From positions 1-64,000 of the forward strand of contig JAFLBN010000004.1 in NCBI GenBank assembly GCA_017303395.1: 64,000 nt of DNA, written 5' to 3'. The notes under the pieces are model-generated. The model made no database searches. It was given only the letters and a program-made list of their open reading frames with translations, and was not told the DNA's origin. This stretch comes from Chitinophagales bacterium (GTDB lineage Bacteria > Bacteroidota > Bacteroidia > Chitinophagales > Chitinophagaceae). Below, piece by piece: positions 51,679-60,387 of this stretch (its first letter is position 1; every line of letters begins with the position of its first letter). The position numbers and the translations under genes were made by a program.

Positions 51679-53892
51679 ATGCAGCAAGAAGCTACACTCG
51701 AACAAGCGGTCAAACTGGGCCTTCGCGAAGAAGAATTTGAACAGATAAAGCAAATATTGGGTCGTACACCCAATTTCAATGAAACTGCTATGTACTCCGT
51801 TATGTGGAGTGAGCACTGCAGTTATAAAAACTCCATTACACAGCTGAAAACCCTGCCACGCGATGGTGAACGCCTGCTGGTAAAAGCGGGTGAAGAAAAC
51901 GCGGGCCTGGTAGATATAGGCGACGGCCTGGGTTGCGTATTCAAAATAGAATCGCACAACCACCCTTCGGCTATCGAACCATTCCAAGGTGCTGCAACGG
52001 GTGTAGGTGGTATTCACCGCGATATCTTTACCATGGGTGCACGCCCTATTGCATCGCTGAACTCGCTGCGCTTTGGTAAGCTGGATAATCCTAAAACAAA
52101 ATGGCTGCTGAAAGGCGTTGTAAAAGGCATTGGCCACTATGGCAACTGCTTTGGCGTACCTACAGTAGCGGGCGAAATATATTTTGACGGTTGCTACCAG
52201 ACCAACCCATTGGTAAACGCCATGAGCGTTGGTGTGGTAAAAGCAGGCCAGACAGTATCTGCAACATCTTACGGCGAAGGCAACAGTGTCTTTATAGTGG
52301 GTGCTGCAACGGGTAAAGACGGTATTGGCGGTGCATCTTTCGCATCGGCAGATATTACGGAAGACAGCGTGAACGACCTGCCTGCAGTACAGGTGGGCGA
52401 CCCGTTTGAAGAAAAGAAACTATTGGAAGCCTGCCTTGAAGTGATACCAACAGGTGCGCTGATAGGTATGCAGGATATGGGCGCTGCGGGTATTACCTGC
52501 TCTTGCTCTGAAATGAGTGCTAAGGGCGAACATGGTATGATTATCCATCTGGATAAAGTACCTACACGCCAGCAAAACATGCAACCTTGGGAAATGCTGC
52601 TGAGCGAAAGCCAGGAGCGTATGCTGATAGTAGTGAAGAAAGGCCGTGAGGCTGAGGTACAAAAGATATTTGACAAGTGGGACATCCACTGTGTGCAGAT
52701 AGGTGAAGTAACTACAGACGGCCGCCTGAAATACTACATGAACAGCGAACTGGTTGCAGATGTACCCGCACACAGTCTGGTACTGGGCGGCGGTGCTCCG
52801 GTATACACACGCGAATACGAAGAACCAAGATATTTAGCTGAAATCAACGCATTCAATCAGGAGACAGTTGCTGTGCCTGCAGACCTTACTGCAGTAGCAA
52901 TGGAGCTGGTGAAACTGCCAACAATTGCCAGCAAACGCTGGGTGTACGAACAGTATGACAGCATGGTAGGTACAGGCAATACACAAACAAACGAACCGAG
53001 CGACGCTGCTGTAGTACGCGTACATGGCTCTGCAAAAGGTATTGCAATGACTACAGACTGTAACAGCCGCTATGTATATTCAGACCCGTACAAAGGTGGT
53101 ATGATAGCTGTGAGTGAGGCTGCACGTAACATAGTATGTAGCGGTGGCTTGCCGGTAGCTATTACCAACTGTCTGAACTTTGGTAACCCTTACAACAAAG
53201 AAGTTTACTATCAGTTTGTACACGCTATACGCGGTATGGGTGATGCTTGTCGCAAGCTGGGTACACCTGTAACGGGTGGTAACGTTAGTTTCTACAACCA
53301 GAGCAGCGATGACGGCCCTGTATATCCTACGCCTACTATCGGTATGGTGGGTGTGCTGGATAATCTGGACCAGAAAATGACCATGTACTTCAAAAACGAT
53401 GGCGATGCGATATATGTAATAGGACAAAACCGCAACGATATCAACTGTTCTGAATACCTGTACAATGTACTGGGTGTTTCGCACAGCCCTGCTCCGCACT
53501 TTGACCTGGAAGAAGAATACGCACTGCAGGACGTAGTATTGAAAGCAGTACGCAGCAAAGTGGTAAACAGTGCACACGACACTGCTGAAGGCGGACTGTT
53601 TGTAGCACTGATAGAAAGCGCTATGCAAAAGAACATGGGCTTTGAAATAACAACTGACAGCAACATCCGCAAAGATGCATTCCTGTTTGGTGAGGCACAG
53701 AGCCGTGTGGTAGTAAGTGTAAGTGCTGATAAAGTAGCTGCATTTGAAGCTGCAATGGGTAGCCATCCGTACAGCAAAATAGGTACGGTAAAAGCTGGTG
53801 GCAATATCAAAATAGATAATGCAGACTGGGGCTACATAAAAGACTGGAAAGAAGCATACGACACAGCAATTGAAAAACTGCTGAACGCATAA
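51679..53892 (+). CDS. purL: Phosphoribosylformylglycinamidine synthase, large subunit (small-type PurL)
   Basis: Makes FGAM from FGAR, ATP and glutamine-derived ammonia in purine synthesis. At 737 residues it is the small PurL type, which works with separate PurS and PurQ. MWSEHCSYKNS holds the active-site His, and GDGLGCVFKIESHNHPSAIEPFQGAATGVGGIHRD and QDMGAAGITCSCSEM are hallmark segments. The ATG at 51679 gives the normal N-terminus (QEATLEQAVKLGL); 15 more residues upstream would overlap the promoter. PurS/PurQ genes are not adjacent. Confidence 0.96.
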   Translation: MQQEATLEQAVKLGLREEEFEQIKQILGRTPNFNETAMYSVMWSEHCSYKNSITQLKTLPRDGERLLVKAGEENAGLVDIGDGLGCVFKIESHNHPSAIEPFQGAATGVGGIHRDIFTMGARPIASLNSLRFGKLDNPKTKWLLKGVVKGIGHYGNCFGVPTVAGEIYFDGCYQTNPLVNAMSVGVVKAGQTVSATSYGEGNSVFIVGAATGKDGIGGASFASADITEDSVNDLPAVQVGDPFEEKKLLEACLEVIPTGALIGMQDMGAAGITCSCSEMSAKGEHGMIIHLDKVPTRQQNMQPWEMLLSESQERMLIVVKKGREAEVQKIFDKWDIHCVQIGEVTTDGRLKYYMNSELVADVPAHSLVLGGGAPVYTREYEEPRYLAEINAFNQETVAVPADLTAVAMELVKLPTIASKRWVYEQYDSMVGTGNTQTNEPSDAAVVRVHGSAKGIAMTTDCNSRYVYSDPYKGGMIAVSEAARNIVCSGGLPVAITNCLNFGNPYNKEVYYQFVHAIRGMGDACRKLGTPVTGGNVSFYNQSSDDGPVYPTPTIGMVGVLDNLDQKMTMYFKNDGDAIYVIGQNRNDINCSEYLYNVLGVSHSPAPHFDLEEEYALQDVVLKAVRSKVVNSAHDTAEGGLFVALIESAMQKNMGFEITTDSNIRKDAFLFGEAQSRVVVSVSADKVAAFEAAMGSHPYSKIGTVKAGGNIKIDNADWGYIKDWKEAYDTAIEKLLNA

Positions 53893-53898
53893 AAAACC

Positions 53899-53922
53899 AA
53901 GGGCTGCAATTGCAGCCCTTTT
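53899..53922 (+). terminator. Terminator of purL
   Basis: AAGGGCTGCA-AT-TGCAGCCCTT followed by T residues, eight bases past the stop. A textbook terminator. Confidence 0.93.
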
Positions 53923-53951
53923 TTAATTTTATACTGTCTGAAACAGTTGTT

Positions 53952-54293
53952 ATGCTAAGCATGCTGAAAACACTAAATCTTGCATTGGCATTTTTGCTGG
54001 AGCTTGTTATGCTCTATGCAATAGGTTATTGGGGCTTTAAGCTAAAGCAAGATACTGCTATACGATGGGCTGCAGGTATAGGGCTGCCATTGCTTGCAGC
54101 CGTCTTATGGGGTGTGCTCCTTGCACCAAAATCTGTTGTTGCATCTCCATTTGCTGTAAAGATGGCAGGCAAGTTTATACTGTTGCTGATTGCAAGCTTG
54201 TTGCTATATAATGCAGGCAAGCAACAAATGGCTATTGCATTTATCATTGTGGTAATTATCAACTTTATATTGCTGTTTATATGGCAAGAGTAA
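53952..54293 (+). CDS. DUF2568 (YrdB-type) membrane protein
   Basis: A 113-residue inner-membrane protein with four hydrophobic segments. The motifs LNLALAFLLELVMLYAIGYWGF, then RWAAGIGLPLLAAVLWGVLLAPKS fit DUF2568/YrdB. The function is unknown. I start at the ATG at 53952 (a second ATG follows three codons later); an in-frame TTG further left lies inside the purL terminator. It ends at a shared terminator. Confidence 0.8.
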   Translation: MLSMLKTLNLALAFLLELVMLYAIGYWGFKLKQDTAIRWAAGIGLPLLAAVLWGVLLAPKSVVASPFAVKMAGKFILLLIASLLLYNAGKQQMAIAFIIVVIINFILLFIWQE

Positions 54294-54299
54294 AATGCC

Positions 54300-54327
54300 G
54301 GAAGGGATTGTAAAAACAATCCCTTCC
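54300..54327. terminator. Bidirectional hairpin terminator
   Basis: GGAAGGGATTGT and ACAATCCCTTCC around a four-base loop, between two convergent genes. Confidence 0.9.
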
Positions 54328-54352
54328 GTTTACCTACCCTATACGCCCAATA

Positions 54353-54694
54353 TTATTTTGTAGCCTCAGCCTTCTGTATTTCTTCAACTTCTTTGATGAA
54401 TTCACCAATCAAATCATCGTTATTGGCACCATAGCTATCTATCAATGTGCCTTTCACACCATCGTGTGTTTCAATGCAATAGAGAATGGAATTATCATCC
54501 GGATCTGATGCACCTTCAAAACGGTAGAAGTTATCAATCTTTACTTCGTTGGGCAGATAGTGTATGTCTGTAGCTGGTGCATACAAGCCATCTTCCTCTA
54601 CCCTGAAGTTGTCTGTGTACCCTTTATTGAATGCAGTGTCTGTAAGGCTGCTGAGGGTATTCATGTTTTCGAAACTTGCTTTCTGATTCTGCAT
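54353..54694 (-). CDS. Small conserved Bacteroidota protein (often mislabelled PRPP synthetase)
   Basis: A 113-residue acidic soluble protein. NFRVEEDGLYAP, VKIDNFYRFEGASDPDDNSILYCIETHDGVKGTLIDSYG is a conserved pattern that I recall from short Bacteroidota proteins annotated as phosphoribosylpyrophosphate synthetase; it is far too short for, and has no motif of, that enzyme. The true function is unknown. The ATG at 54694 is chosen over one 14 codons upstream as it matches the family length. It is a single gene near folB but on a separate transcript. Confidence 0.7.
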   Translation of the reverse strand: MQNQKASFENMNTLSSLTDTAFNKGYTDNFRVEEDGLYAPATDIHYLPNEVKIDNFYRFEGASDPDDNSILYCIETHDGVKGTLIDSYGANNDDLIGEFIKEVEEIQKAEATK

Positions 54695-54814
54695 AACGTA
54701 CTGTTTTAAAAGTGAACAATAAACTCTATGTAGCAATCACTATCATGCAATGCTGACTTGGTTCAATGCTAATGTACGGCTGCATGCAGACTCAAAAATG
54801 TTAATGAAAAACAA

Positions 54815-54842
54815 GCGGGCAATCATTTTAACGATTGCCCGC
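54815..54842 (-). terminator. Terminator of folB
   Basis: GCGGGCAATC and GATTGCCCGC around an eight-base loop, with T-rich sequence after it on the minus strand. Confidence 0.88.
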
Positions 54843-54885
54843 AGGTAAAAAATATTGCTCGCTAAAGATCAGCGTATTAGATATG

Positions 54886-55224
54886 CTATTTTTCTAAACA
54901 CACCTGCGAATAGTTAACACTATTACTAAGCGGAGGATGCAGTTTGCGGATGCATACTTTTACTTTGTCTGCATCGGCAAATGATTGTTTCACTTTTGTG
55001 TGTACTTCCAGCACCAGTTGTTCCAGCATTTCTTTATCAGGAGTAAAGACCGCACTTACAATATCGTTGATGATGGCATAGTCTATAAAAGGCCATTCTT
55101 TACCTTCTTCCGTGCGCACCCAAACATCTACATCTATCTCAAACGTATTGGGATGGATTTTCTCTTCGGCATACATACCGATGGGTGCAACTATCTTAAT
55201 ACCATGCAATGAAACTGTAAGCAT
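54886..55224 (-). CDS. folB: Dihydroneopterin aldolase FolB
   Basis: Cleaves dihydroneopterin in folate synthesis. The 112-residue protein shows IVAPIGMYAEEKIHPNTFEIDV (Glu for the pterin pocket), IDYAIINDIVS, a central EQLVLEVH and CIRKLHPPL with the catalytic Lys near residue 95. The length is normal for FolB. It lies 27 bases downstream of the haem/beta-propeller lipoprotein gene on the same strand, so it is possibly co-transcribed although the pairing makes no metabolic sense. Confidence 0.9.
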   Translation of the reverse strand: MLTVSLHGIKIVAPIGMYAEEKIHPNTFEIDVDVWVRTEEGKEWPFIDYAIINDIVSAVFTPDKEMLEQLVLEVHTKVKQSFADADKVKVCIRKLHPPLSNSVNYSQVCLEK

Positions 55225-55251
55225 ACAGCAAAGCTAAAACAAGATGCTCAT

Positions 55252-56790
55252 TTATTTAAACCTTACATCTGCAGAATACGGTGCGGTAAGCATCTCATAC
55301 TTTCGCAGATTGATGGGAGTAAATGGCGGTGTGCTTCTGAATATGTTATAGTACCCGTTTTTACCACCGCAAGAAGTAACGTGGTGCGGTGGCGGTCCTG
55401 ATGTACTTGAATTGATATTGATAACATAGAGTACATCATTCTTATCATCTACAGCTATACCGTGTGGCTGATTGAACGAGCCCTGATTTGCAGTAATGGT
55501 TTGTACCGGCTGCATTGTCTGATAATTGAATATAAATACCGAGCCTGCATACTGTTGCGTATTACTTGTATCTGAACAGGAAATATAAGCGTATGGATTT
55601 TTATAAGACAAAGCTATCTCTTGCGGCATAACGCCAACACCATCAGATACAGTAAATGTTTTCAATACCTGATTTGTTTTTGCATCCAATATCTTCACTT
55701 CATTACTGCTCTGGCAGGTAACGATAATTTTAGAGCCGTCAGGTGTTATCATTATTTCATGCGGATCGGGCTGGCCCGACTGCCTTGAATCATATTGCAC
55801 AGGTGCCTGCCCATTGAGGCTTATTTTTTGAATCAGTGTGAAGTCTGTAAGGTTTGCAGGCATTTTATAAATAGTATTACCCCATTGTGAAGAAACATAG
55901 ATGGTATCGAAATTGGCAGTAGATGTAACACCATGCGGAAACTTCATCCTGTCGAAGAATTTCTGAAAGCTGAACGTGCCTGCATCATACTGCACCACAT
56001 TACCTGCAGACAGATAATTGCATGCCAGCACCTTTTTACTGTCGGGCGTTACATACAGGATATTCCAACTAGGGCTGCCTGTAGTATTAATAGATGCCAG
56101 TTTTACCTGCTCTGTCATCTTATCTGTATTGGTGTTTATCTTCTGCATAAACAGCCCCCCTGTAAAGCATACATATGCACTCTGATTATCGGGGGCTACC
56201 CTCACAACATGCGGAGATTCAATGCCATCTGCAGCACCTACTGCTATATACCGCATTATAACCTTGCGCTCTGCATCTATAACAGCTATCTGGTCGCAGC
56301 CTTGTTGAGTGACGTATATTTTCTGTCTGCTATCCGCCTTATCTGCAAATGCGATATTCCCATTTCTGTCGGGTGCACCGTTTGCTATCCAGTCCCTGAT
56401 GGTATTATACTCGGCACTGGTAAGGGCAGTACCCGCATCTACCGGTGGCATTCTGTTGTCTTTTGAAACAGGGCCAACACTGCTATCGGTATTGATATAG
56501 AACAGAATAGGGCTGAATGGTACACTATATGGCACCACAGCGGCACCGTGATTGCCACCGTAAAAAAGCTGATCCCAACTATCCATACGCAGATTGCCCG
56601 CTGCTGTGTAGCTGGCTGCATTATGACAGCCTGATGTAGCACAACGTGTTGTAATTATTTTGCCCACCTCATCAGGAAATCCTCCGTACACTTCTACTGG
56701 TTGCTTATAGGGCTCGTGCTTGCAGGCATAAAAACCCGTAATTGCGGCTGCAAAACTCAGAATAGATACAATAGCAATACTTTTTTTCAT
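55252..56790 (-). CDS. Lipoprotein with c-type haem-like site and YncE-type beta-propeller
   Basis: A 512-residue lipoprotein: signal ending at Cys23, then a cytochrome-like domain with CATSGCH (C50, C55, H56, a CX4CH spacing instead of CXXCH) and a possible axial Met in NRMPPVDAG (Met114). From about residue 155 to 500 a beta-propeller of YncE/surface antigen type has repeated blades (VIDAERKVIMRYIAVG, VYVCFTGGLF-like, DPHEIMITPDGSKIIVTCQSSNEVKI). It may carry electrons or bind ligands in the envelope. Whether haem is attached at a CX4CH site is unsure. Confidence 0.8.
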   Translation of the reverse strand: MKKSIAIVSILSFAAAITGFYACKHEPYKQPVEVYGGFPDEVGKIITTRCATSGCHNAASYTAAGNLRMDSWDQLFYGGNHGAAVVPYSVPFSPILFYINTDSSVGPVSKDNRMPPVDAGTALTSAEYNTIRDWIANGAPDRNGNIAFADKADSRQKIYVTQQGCDQIAVIDAERKVIMRYIAVGAADGIESPHVVRVAPDNQSAYVCFTGGLFMQKINTNTDKMTEQVKLASINTTGSPSWNILYVTPDSKKVLACNYLSAGNVVQYDAGTFSFQKFFDRMKFPHGVTSTANFDTIYVSSQWGNTIYKMPANLTDFTLIQKISLNGQAPVQYDSRQSGQPDPHEIMITPDGSKIIVTCQSSNEVKILDAKTNQVLKTFTVSDGVGVMPQEIALSYKNPYAYISCSDTSNTQQYAGSVFIFNYQTMQPVQTITANQGSFNQPHGIAVDDKNDVLYVININSSTSGPPPHHVTSCGGKNGYYNIFRSTPPFTPINLRKYEMLTAPYSADVRFK

Positions 56791-56833
56791 TTACATGGGT
56801 TGTTACTTAAAGATAACATAATACAGGTATATG

Positions 56834-56848
56834 CTGTTCACTGAACAG
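56834..56848. promoter_or_regulatory. 15-base palindrome between divergent genes
   Basis: CTGTTC-ACT-GAACAG lies between the leftward propeller lipoprotein gene and the rightward barrel gene. It is symmetric and of operator size, so a dimeric regulator could bind it. No regulator is adjacent and no second copy was noticed. Confidence 0.4.
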
Positions 56849-56947
56849 TAGCCTATAAACCACAGATTAATAAGAATGATTAAAATACCATTAGAAAGAT
56901 GGGGATGCTGTAAATACTGATTGTTATCTTGCAGCCGTTTTCATTGC

Positions 56948-58351
56948 ATGAGGCTCCCCCTGCTATTATATATCGTACTTACATTTTGCTTGCCTGTGGC
57001 ACTATATGCAGGCCATGCAGATACGGGAAGCGTTGTGAAAATTGAGAAACAAACCATTCGCGTGATAAATATTGACGGTAATAAACGTACACGCCGCAGC
57101 ATACTTATCAGAGAAATGAGTGTGAATGAAGGGGATAAGATATCGAGGCAGAAGATGGAAGAGACAGCCGAACTGAACCGTAAAAGGCTGATGAACCTCG
57201 CATTGTTTTCGGAAGTAATAGTACGTGCCATACCTGTTAACGACACCACGGTAGATTGGTATATAACTGTACGCGAACTGTGGCCCATACTGCCAGAGAT
57301 GACACTGAAGCTGGCAGACAGAAACTTTAACGTATGGTGGAATGAACAAAACAGAGATATACGAAGGGCTAATCTTGGTGTAACACTAAAACACCGCAAT
57401 TTTCGCGGCAACAGGGAAGAACTGAGTGCTACGGTACAGGTAGGTTATACTCAAAAGTTTGGGTTGGAATACTTTCGCCCGTTTATAGATAAGAAACAGC
57501 AAAACGGGCTCGGTGCATCGTTCTTCATTTCACAAAACGAAGAGACATTTTACAAAACAGACAGCAATAAGTTGCGCTTTATTAAACTACCCGGCAAATA
57601 TATCATACGCCAGTTTGAAGCTGCTGCACAGTATGTACATCGCCCGGGGTATGCCAACAGGCATACGATAGAAACAAGGTATCGGGATTTTAAAGTAGAT
57701 GACACGATAGTAAAGCTGAATAAAGACTATTACAAAGACGGCAGCAAAAACCTGCAACTGCTGGAATTTACCTACCGCTACGACCTGAACGAAGTAGATA
57801 ACTGGAACTATCCGCTGAACGGGCTGAAAATAGTTGGTTATGCCATAGTGCGTGCAGGCATCAAAGGCTTTGATTTTCAGAGCATGATAAATGCAGAGGT
57901 GGGCTACTTCAAACGCTTTGGCAGAAGATGGATGCTGGCAGAGATATTTCGTGGCAGACTAACGCTGCCTGACGAGCAGCCTTACACCTTTCGCTATGCG
58001 ATGGGCAACAACAGCGAATATGTGCGTGGCTATGAATATTATGTGATAGACGGTTCTCAATACAGCCTATTGCGCAGCAACCTGAAATATGAACTGTTGA
58101 ACACCGCCATCCGCAATTTCCCCATTAAGTTCCTTGCTGTGATACCGATACGTGTGTACCCGAAGGTATTTGTAGATGTGGGCTATGCGGCTAACAGATT
58201 TGGCGGCAACAGCTTTCTGAATAATAAGGGATTGGTAGGCTATGGTGCTGGTATAGACGTGATATCTATATACGACTTCAAATTCAGGCTGGAGTATGCC
58301 TGGAACCATATGGGCCAAAAAGGTTTATTTTTGCATCTCAACAGCGAATAA
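56948..58351 (+). CDS. Outer-membrane D15/BamA-type barrel protein with POTRA domain
   Basis: A 467-residue protein counted from the ATG at 56948 (a TTG nine codons upstream is ignored). A signal peptide (about 1-22) precedes a single POTRA-like domain (IRVINIDGNKRTRRSILIREM...YITVREL, about 38-120), then a D15-like barrel to the end (GNRETLSATVQVGY-like GNREELSATVQVGYTQKFGLEYF, and LFLHLNSE). It is shorter than BamA, which has five POTRA domains, so it resembles a TamA/ShlB-like or reduced assembly protein. It is nine bases upstream of nadK and thus one operon with it. Confidence 0.8.
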   Translation: MRLPLLLYIVLTFCLPVALYAGHADTGSVVKIEKQTIRVINIDGNKRTRRSILIREMSVNEGDKISRQKMEETAELNRKRLMNLALFSEVIVRAIPVNDTTVDWYITVRELWPILPEMTLKLADRNFNVWWNEQNRDIRRANLGVTLKHRNFRGNREELSATVQVGYTQKFGLEYFRPFIDKKQQNGLGASFFISQNEETFYKTDSNKLRFIKLPGKYIIRQFEAAAQYVHRPGYANRHTIETRYRDFKVDDTIVKLNKDYYKDGSKNLQLLEFTYRYDLNEVDNWNYPLNGLKIVGYAIVRAGIKGFDFQSMINAEVGYFKRFGRRWMLAEIFRGRLTLPDEQPYTFRYAMGNNSEYVRGYEYYVIDGSQYSLLRSNLKYELLNTAIRNFPIKFLAVIPIRVYPKVFVDVGYAANRFGGNSFLNNKGLVGYGAGIDVISIYDFKFRLEYAWNHMGQKGLFLHLNSE

Positions 58352-58360
58352 TCTGCAAAT

Positions 58361-59239
58361 ATGTTAGTAGCACTCTATAACAGGACTTTTGAGCAACAGG
58401 ACGTACCTACGCTGCAGCATATTATTGCCATGCTGGAGCAGCACGGATTGCAGATGGTCTTTTACAAAGAGTTTTACGAGCGTATTCAGCCACACATCAA
58501 CCTGAAGTATGCACCGAGGCTTTTTTCCAGTAAACTGGATTTGCCCAACAATACCGATATGCTCTTCAGTCTGGGTGGTGACGGTACACTGCTGGATACC
58601 ATTTCTTTTGTAGGTGGCAGCAATATACCGCTGATAGGCATCAACCTGGGCAGGCTTGGCTTTCTGGCTGCCATACCCGAGGAAGAAGTGGAAGGTGCCA
58701 TATTATCGCTGGTACGCGGTTCTTACAGTGTAGAAAAGCGTACGCTGCTGCATCTGGATAGCAGTGTGCCACTGTTTGGCGATGCGCCGTATGCACTGAA
58801 CGAGTTTACCATACACAGGAAGGACTCTTCTTCCATGATTAAAATACATACTTACCTGAATGGTGAGTTTATGAATACCTATTGGGCAGATGGACTTGTG
58901 GTGGCTACGCCTACTGGCTCTACCGGCTATTCGCTCAGTTGTGGCGGTCCGGTGGTTTTTCCGCAGACGTCCAGCTTCATCATCACAGCGGTGGCCCCGC
59001 ACAACCTGAATACCCGCCCAGTGGTGGTGCCAGATGACAATGTGATATCTTTTGAGGTAGAAGGACGTACGGAACAGTTCCTCTGCACGCTCGATTCCCG
59101 TACAGAAATCATTACCAGCAATGTGCAACTGGCCGTAAAGAGGGAAAGTTTTACCATATCGCTGGTGCGCCCCGATGAGCACAACTTCCTGAATACCATC
59201 CGCCAGAAGCTGTACTGGGGTATTGACAAGCGAAATTGA
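58361..59239 (+). CDS. nadK: NAD kinase
   Basis: Phosphorylates NAD to NADP. The 292-residue protein has the GGDGT motif (72-76) in LFSLGGDGTLLDT, then GINLGRLGFLA, an NE motif in ALNEFTIHR, and GLVVATPTGSTGYSLSCGGPVV, all in family order. Length and location are usual; in Bacteroidota nadK often sits next to the T9SS gene porG, as here. It is co-transcribed with the barrel gene upstream (gap of nine bases). Confidence 0.95.
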   Translation: MLVALYNRTFEQQDVPTLQHIIAMLEQHGLQMVFYKEFYERIQPHINLKYAPRLFSSKLDLPNNTDMLFSLGGDGTLLDTISFVGGSNIPLIGINLGRLGFLAAIPEEEVEGAILSLVRGSYSVEKRTLLHLDSSVPLFGDAPYALNEFTIHRKDSSSMIKIHTYLNGEFMNTYWADGLVVATPTGSTGYSLSCGGPVVFPQTSSFIITAVAPHNLNTRPVVVPDDNVISFEVEGRTEQFLCTLDSRTEIITSNVQLAVKRESFTISLVRPDEHNFLNTIRQKLYWGIDKRN

Positions 59240-59266
59240 CATCAAGGCAATAAACCGTTACATTTG
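59236..59266 (+). promoter_or_regulatory. Bacteroidota-type promoter for porG
   Basis: TTG at 59236-59238 (overlapping the nadK stop), a 20-base spacer and TACATTTG at 59259-59266, with the porG ATG 20 bases further. It gives porG its own start in addition to read-through. Confidence 0.65.
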
Positions 59267-59286
59267 TAGTTATACCTTAATGAGCT

Positions 59287-60153
59287 ATGCAAAGACTTAT
59301 TGTAATCATACTACTGCTGTTGTCGCTGACGAGTACTCGTAAGGTAGAAGCACAGAGTTTCTTCACCGGTCAGGAATATGGTTTTGCCATAGGTGCATCT
59401 CAATACTTCGGCGACCTGAATGATAACTACGGTTTTCAGTATGTGCGCCCCGCAGGCGGTGTTTTTGCACGCATTCACCTGAACCCATATATTGCCACAC
59501 GTTTTTCTGCCAACTATACAAAAGTTGGTTACGACGATGCTTTTTCATCGAACGTATATAATCAGAAACGTAACCTGAACTTCCGCAGTGATGTGGTAGA
59601 ACTTGCATTCCAGACAGAATTCAACTTCATGCGTTTTACTACAGGTGAACTGCACAGCCGCTTTACACCATATATAACATTGGGCGTGGGTGGTTTTTAC
59701 TACAACCCGTACACTTACTATAATGGCATACGCTACAACCTGAAAGATGTAGGTACCGAAGGACAGTTTGTTGGCTATGCAGGTAGGATATACAATAACT
59801 TCAGCATCTGCTTCCCGATGGGTATGGGTGTAAAATACTGGGTAGCACCCGGCGTGAACATAGGCTGCGAAGTGGTACACAGACTGACGCTGACAGATTA
59901 TCTGGATGATGTAAGCACCACCTATGTAGACCGCACGCTGTTTCAGGCAGAAGACCCAAGCAACCCACCTGTGGCTTACTATCTGCAAGACCGCTCACTG
60001 GAAAAAGGTGGTGACCCACTGGGTCGTTCAGGTAAACAACGAGGCAACAGTGCTACTAAAGACCAGTACATGATGTTCATGTTCAACCTGTCTTTCCAGT
60101 TCAAAACATACAAGTGCCCAGCATACCTGAAAGAGGGTTATTTCATGTACTAA
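59287..60153 (+). CDS. porG: T9SS outer-membrane protein PorG (DUF6089)
   Basis: PorG is an outer-membrane component of type IX secretion that contacts the PorK/PorN ring. The 288-residue protein has a signal peptide (ending EAQS, about 23), and DUF6089 features: YGFAIGASQYFGDLN, then strands SRFTPYITLGVGGFYYNPY and PMGMGVKYWVAPGVNIGCEVVHRLTLTDYLDDVS. The end GYFMY is aromatic. The neighbour nadK matches the usual porG location. The following isoprenyl transferase and bamA genes of the typical locus are missing here. Confidence 0.88.
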   Translation: MQRLIVIILLLLSLTSTRKVEAQSFFTGQEYGFAIGASQYFGDLNDNYGFQYVRPAGGVFARIHLNPYIATRFSANYTKVGYDDAFSSNVYNQKRNLNFRSDVVELAFQTEFNFMRFTTGELHSRFTPYITLGVGGFYYNPYTYYNGIRYNLKDVGTEGQFVGYAGRIYNNFSICFPMGMGVKYWVAPGVNIGCEVVHRLTLTDYLDDVSTTYVDRTLFQAEDPSNPPVAYYLQDRSLEKGGDPLGRSGKQRGNSATKDQYMMFMFNLSFQFKTYKCPAYLKEGYFMY

Positions 60154-60165
60154 TCATTCCCTACC

Positions 60166-60387
60166 ATGGACTTCTTTCAAAAGCTTTCTAACCCTGTATA
60201 TTTTTCTAAGTTTGGCAACAGGTTTGTTGTTGTAAGTAGTATACTGTCTATACTCTTTTGTTTTTATCTGATTTATCTCGGTTACTACTATACAAAACCA
60301 GCTTTATATGGTTTAGGCCTCATGTTGATATTGATGAGTAGCGCTAACCTAATAAGAGGTGTGAAACGTTTGAAGAAACTACGCTAA
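60166..60387 (+). CDS. Small two-helix membrane protein
   Basis: A 73-residue protein with two hydrophobic segments (about 22-42 and 45-62) and a basic C-terminal end (RGVKRLKKLR). It follows porG by 12 bases, so it is likely co-transcribed. Its stop codon overlaps the stop of the convergent GNAT gene by four bases. No family was recognised. It could be an accessory of the T9SS outer ring, but position is the only evidence. Confidence 0.65.
   Translation: MDFFQKLSNPVYFSKFGNRFVVVSSILSILFCFYLIYLGYYYTKPALYGLGLMLILMSSANLIRGVKRLKKLR

Noticed and set aside
56834..56848. A LexA (SOS) box
   Set aside because: The palindrome is 15 bases with a nine-base core, one short of the usual CTG-N10-CAG spacing, and the flanking genes are not SOS genes.
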